Part shown: positions 62,801 through 64,000 of the stretch, piece after piece | Position numbering within the stretch: position 1 is the first letter of the stretch | How the letters are laid out: every line of letters begins with the position of its first letter | DNA from: Stichopus chloronotus | Taxonomy: Eukaryota > Echinodermata > Holothuroidea > Aspidochirotida > Stichopodidae | DNA: 64,000 nt | Assembly: GCA_021234535.1 (NCBI GenBank) | Contig: CM037843.1 | Coordinates: forward strand, 40,549,200-40,613,199 | Direction of reading: 5' to 3' | Made by a program: the position numbers and the translations under genes | The notes under the pieces: generated by a model | Seen by the model: only the letters and a program-made list of their open reading frames with translations | Told to the model about the DNA's origin: nothing | The model's database searches: none

Positions 62801-63542
62801 CATTATTGACATTATAGAGCTAGAGGCATATTAAAAACATTGTTGAATTACACATCAGCTTATTGACCAATGGATCGTGCTCTTTCATTTTTAGATTAGT
62901 TTTGAGCGTGCTCCAACTCTGCCACTGCTTGAGGAAGAGGAAGAAGAAGAGGATGGAGAAGAGACCAAACAGCCTCCTCCAGGTAAATTAAGGCTCCTTT
63001 CAACATCCTCTCATTGTTGTCATATTTATTATGTTAGAGAAAATTTTTCTAAAAGCAAAACAAAACACCAAAAGCTGTAAGGGAAATATTAAAAAAACGT
63101 TACAATATTAAAATATGATGATGAATTTTCTGTTGCATTCTTAGAAAGGGGCTTGTTCATTTTAGAGCTACAAAGTTTTGTTTTCTATATTTTTATATGC
63201 TTCATTTCAGTTTTGTTTTAAATGATAACCTTGAAATTGAAAAAAAGTATGAGGCAAGATTAGTTGTGCCATTAGTAGAATGAAAAATGAAGTAGTCTTT
63301 GATTGTAATAAGTCTAATTTGGACAATGAATTGTAACTTCTTAGCGTAAGTCTCAATTGGAATAAGTCATTAATTTTCTACCTGCAAGTAGTATTGGCAT
63401 AAGGTGGTATTAAGATGTTATCTCACTGGAATATTACATTGTCTGTAGGAAGGTACGAAATATTTTCCTAGTAAAACAAATCTTTTTACTTATCAAATTC
63501 TTTCACCAACTGTAGATAAAAATTATGAAGCTGATAAAGAGG
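34983..63542 (+). CDS. Two-pore-channel-like protein with EF-hands and SH3 domain (30 coding exons, 3' end outside window)
   Basis: A two-repeat cation channel of the TPC (TPCN) family, expected in endolysosomal membrane. Coding exons: 34983-35801 (ATG 35094), 38622-38767, 40086-40187, 41311-41439, 41765-41837, 42610-42720, 43131-43267, 44503-44569, 45463-45584, 46362-46512, 47234-47371, 48080-48183, 48881-48971, 50172-50366, 50667-50746, 51005-51115, 51640-51703, 51917-51993, 52855-52957, 53899-53955, 54571-54639, 55293-55385, 56693-56923, 57819-58004, 58881-59036, 60378-60443, 61214-61242, 61884-61980, 62895-62982, 63516-63542. Every junction keeps phase; 1269 codons so far, against roughly 750-890 for known TPCs. 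Layout: disordered N-terminus 1-236, channel repeat I about 285-535, EF-hands 545-628, repeat II about 640-890, cytosolic tail with SH3 1026-1077. The family call rests on A-A-A-H-I-D-D, A-L-T-F-F-E-P-P, F-V-L-L-S-T-E-N-Y-P and M-I-P-A-Y-S. CaV/NaV channels (four repeats) and CatSper (one repeat) do not fit. Confidence 0.88.
35802..38621 (+). other. Intron of the TPC-like gene, 2.8 kb
   Basis: Contains one decayed relative of the TTAA element (36255-36405). Otherwise no exon, RNA gene or intact element seen. Confidence 0.75.
36255..36405. mobile_element. Second decayed relative of the TTAA element
   Basis: Shares ttta(a)accaatat-like and ttcaaaata-like blocks, then tctctcac(t)gatagaaa and ttatttgttgctc, with the element at 3720-4073. 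No inverted ends remain. Confidence 0.5.
38622..45584 (+). CDS. TPC-like gene, channel repeat I (S1-S6, first pore)
   Basis: Eight exons (38622 to 45584) code the pre-S1 helix and six membrane segments. Pre-S1 contains L-A-A-A-H-I-D-D-A-I, as in TPCs. S1 is coded by 40086-40187 and ends A-L-T-F-F-E-P-P. S2 lies in 41311-41439 and S3 in 41765-41837. S4 is coded by 42610-42720 with R-L-L-Q-A-F-R-C-L-R and K-L-K, so it keeps several positive charges. S5 is in 43131-43267. The pore loop is in 44503-44569 with filter T-E-N-Y (Thr codon at 44555). After the filter come M-I-P-A-Y-S and S6 (45463-45584), ending A-I-V-V-D-S-Y-W. Plant TPC1 ends its S6 with a similar A-V-V-Y-D-S-F. Confidence 0.87.
39101..39298 (+). 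repeat. Dispersed repeat, copy 2
   Basis: Partner of 24621-24802, same orientation; the most similar part is 39221-39265. Lies in the intron between exons 38622 and 40086. Confidence 0.7.
42324..42348 (+). other. AATAAA followed by an A-run
   Basis: AATAAA at 42324-42329 is followed ten bases later by ten A residues. This looks like the 3' end of a retroposed transcript. It could equally be an intronic poly(A) site of the host gene with a genomic A tract. Confidence 0.3.
42810..42918. repeat. Degenerate TCTG/TCTA microsatellite
   Basis: Interrupted run of tctg, tcta and cctg tetranucleotides in the intron after exon 42610-42720. Confidence 0.8.
46362..47371 (+). CDS. TPC-like gene, inter-repeat EF-hand pair
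   Basis: Exons 46362-46512 and 47234-47371 code the cytosolic linker between the channel repeats. The second loop (47273-47308) is D-S-N-S-D-G-Q-I-D-S-L-E, a full canonical 12-residue calcium loop. The first (46438-46473) is D-P-L-G-R-G-S-L-P-I-N-D, which keeps position 1 and Gly6 but has lost ligands 3, 5 and 12, so it probably does not bind calcium. Plant TPC1 carries an EF-hand pair at the same place that confers cytosolic calcium activation. Vertebrate TPCs keep only an EF-like fold without intact loops, as far as I recall. Confidence 0.87.
48080..52957 (+). CDS. TPC-like gene, channel repeat II (S1-S6, second pore)
   Basis: Nine exons. S1 spans 48080-48183/48881 (F-A-K-V-I-L-I-L-I-I-L-H), S2 spans 48881-48971/50172, S3 and S4 are in 50172-50366, S5 spans 50667-50746/51005, the pore spans 51005-51703, and S6 spans 51917-51993/52855 (V-V-M-N-L-F-V-A-I-A-I-E-A-F). 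The second filter is V-T-T-S-N-W (51668-51685), where TPCs usually have V-N-N-W or a close variant. S4 (50308-50366) holds only one arginine, in A-V-A-F-R-V-G-F-N. The loop before the pore has possible N-glycosylation (S-P-N-T-S) and two cysteines that could face the lumen. Confidence 0.87.
53899..55385 (+). CDS. TPC-like gene, three post-channel exons
   Basis: Exons 53899-53955, 54571-54639 and 55293-55385, all starting and ending in phase 0, follow S6. They code A-D-S-A-K-S-F-L-N-N-L-F-E-S-S-K, then a basic Arg-rich piece (R-M-R-R-P-S-R-V), then a Pro-rich piece (P-L-P-G-L-V-F-E-D-V-P-P). No domain is recognised. Splice sites are good, but with exons this short the evidence for each is only the site quality plus frame. 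Confidence 0.68.
54765..54852. repeat. 22-bp tandem repeat, four units
   Basis: ttgg(a/c)(g/a)taacat(t/a)ct followed by T-rich sequence starts at 54765, 54787, 54809 and 54831. It lies directly upstream of the acceptor of the candidate cassette exon at 54878. Confidence 0.8.
54878..54978 (+). CDS. Candidate alternative cassette exon (101 nt)
   Basis: A strong acceptor (tctttctactttgcag) and a donor (CAA|GTAAAC) bound 101 nt that read S-I-P-N-K-S-E-K-I-N-S-D-A-K when entered in phase 1. The constitutive neighbours end and start in phase 0, so inclusion breaks the frame. It becomes in-frame only if exon 54571 uses an earlier, weaker donor at 54608 (GTAGCC). It may be a regulated alternative exon, a poison exon, or a chance pair of sites. 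Confidence 0.35.
56693..58004 (+). CDS. TPC-like gene, SH3-domain exons
   Basis: Exons 56693-56923 and 57819-58004, both phase 0-0. The first codes an acidic run, then a strongly basic segment (K-K-K-L-E-R-K-R-K-K-K-R), then the SH3 start A-F-R-A-S-K-D-Q-E-I-S-L and V-G-E-H-V-E-I-L. The second completes the fold with D-E-W-W-E-G-K-V, R-Q-G-W-F-P-A-S-H-V. These are the usual SH3 blocks: A-x-x-A (ALYDY-like), E-I-S-L-x-x-G, W-W-x-G and G-x-F-P-x-x-x-V. The Trp pair, Pro and final aromatic-equivalent positions needed to bind PxxP ligands are present, though His stands where Tyr is usual in the last motif. About 52 residues, normal length for SH3. Confidence 0.87.
58881..63542 (+). CDS. TPC-like gene, C-terminal tail exons (incomplete)
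   Basis: Exons 58881-59036, 60378-60443, 61214-61242 (29 nt microexon), 61884-61980, 62895-62982 and 63516-63542 (27 nt microexon) extend the tail. Sequence is Ser-, Lys- and Pro-rich: P-A-K-P-K-L-K-L-R, W-S-P-P-K-P-K-M-L-P-P-K, then an acidic Glu run (62929-62970). All junctions keep phase. The last exon leaves phase 1 at a donor GTAAGA (63543), so the gene continues beyond the right edge. No further domain is recognised. Confidence 0.68.
59283..59340. repeat. Fragment of the 140-bp minisatellite family
   Basis: agtggaggtcaaaggtca followed by ccttaggt matches the middle of the units at 9101-9800. Confidence 0.6.
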
Positions 63543-64000
63543 GTAAGAACGTCAGTAACGTTACTCACACCAAGATTCTGACTAGTAACTCCTCTCTGCA
63601 CAAAACTTATCTCTGTGTTAATGTTTGTAATGTTGCATAGAGCACCGATTTACATGCACCTTGTTTGTTATACTAATAAAATAATTGTCCAAAGTGGATA
63701 ACCACTTTTGCCTTTCTTCACATTAATGAACTATTTTGCACTAATTGCCCCAATCACCAACTACTGTTCTTTGACATTCCAACTACATAATTAACCCCCA
63801 AAATACCATTGACAAAGTACACCCAAAAGTACCATAATGCTACCAAAGGCAATTCGCCCTCAAAGCACCATTGTGCAACATTTGTTATTTCTGATGCTAA
63901 TATTAACATAATTGTACAAAGGCAAAATGATTGGGCAAACAATCAATTTGTTTGTTCTAAGGAAATGCATTGTCGGGTAACTCTTGATTGTTTTCTTTCC

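Noticed and set aside
1..64000. tRNA, rRNA, CRISPR or bacterial/viral genes
   Set aside because: No cloverleaf, rRNA core, regularly spaced repeat-spacer array, or viral/reverse-transcriptase coding block was recognised on either strand by eye.

Overview
The window reads as nuclear DNA of an intron-rich, AT-rich animal genome, most likely a marine deuterostome invertebrate. An echinoderm is my best guess, from the style of the proteins, the intron sizes and the '...aggtcaaaggtca...' minisatellite. I could not test the species. I see no bacterial operons, rRNA, tRNA or CRISPR array. Both genes I can support lie on the + strand. Their exon chains were built by hand from GT/AG sites, and every junction used keeps the reading frame.

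Gene 1 (window start to 22955) is the 3' part of FANCM, the Fanconi-anaemia/Hef-type DNA translocase. Seventeen exons (362-22955; 2114 codons plus stop, no frame break) cover the C-terminal helicase lobe, the MHF-binding region, a very long acidic and serine-rich linker, an ERCC4 nuclease-like domain with a degraded catalytic motif, and a terminal (HhH)2 domain. The N-terminal DEAH half lies off the left edge. Two separate F-D-L-N-F motifs in the linker resemble the single vertebrate MM2 motif that binds RMI1-RMI2.

The stretch 22956-34982 holds the FANCM 3' UTR (AATAAA at 24389), old repeats, a sharply bounded CpG-dense island (about 26190-26890), a candidate non-coding first exon ending at 27284, and a large first intron.

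Gene 2 (start codon 35094, running off the right edge after 63542) is a two-repeat, 12-transmembrane cation channel of the two-pore channel (TPC) family. It has a long acidic N-terminus, an EF-hand pair between the two channel repeats as in plant TPC1, unusual filter residues, and a long cytosolic tail carrying an SH3 domain. Thirty coding exons (about 1269 codons) are visible. The TPC + EF-hand + SH3 architecture is the most interesting item in the window.

The introns carry a TTAA-flanked MITE-like element with 20-bp perfect inverted ends and two decayed relatives, a five-unit minisatellite rich in nuclear-receptor half sites, a 57-bp tandem array that overlaps a FANCM splice donor, and several smaller repeats. 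The two genes show no obvious functional link beyond being neighbours.
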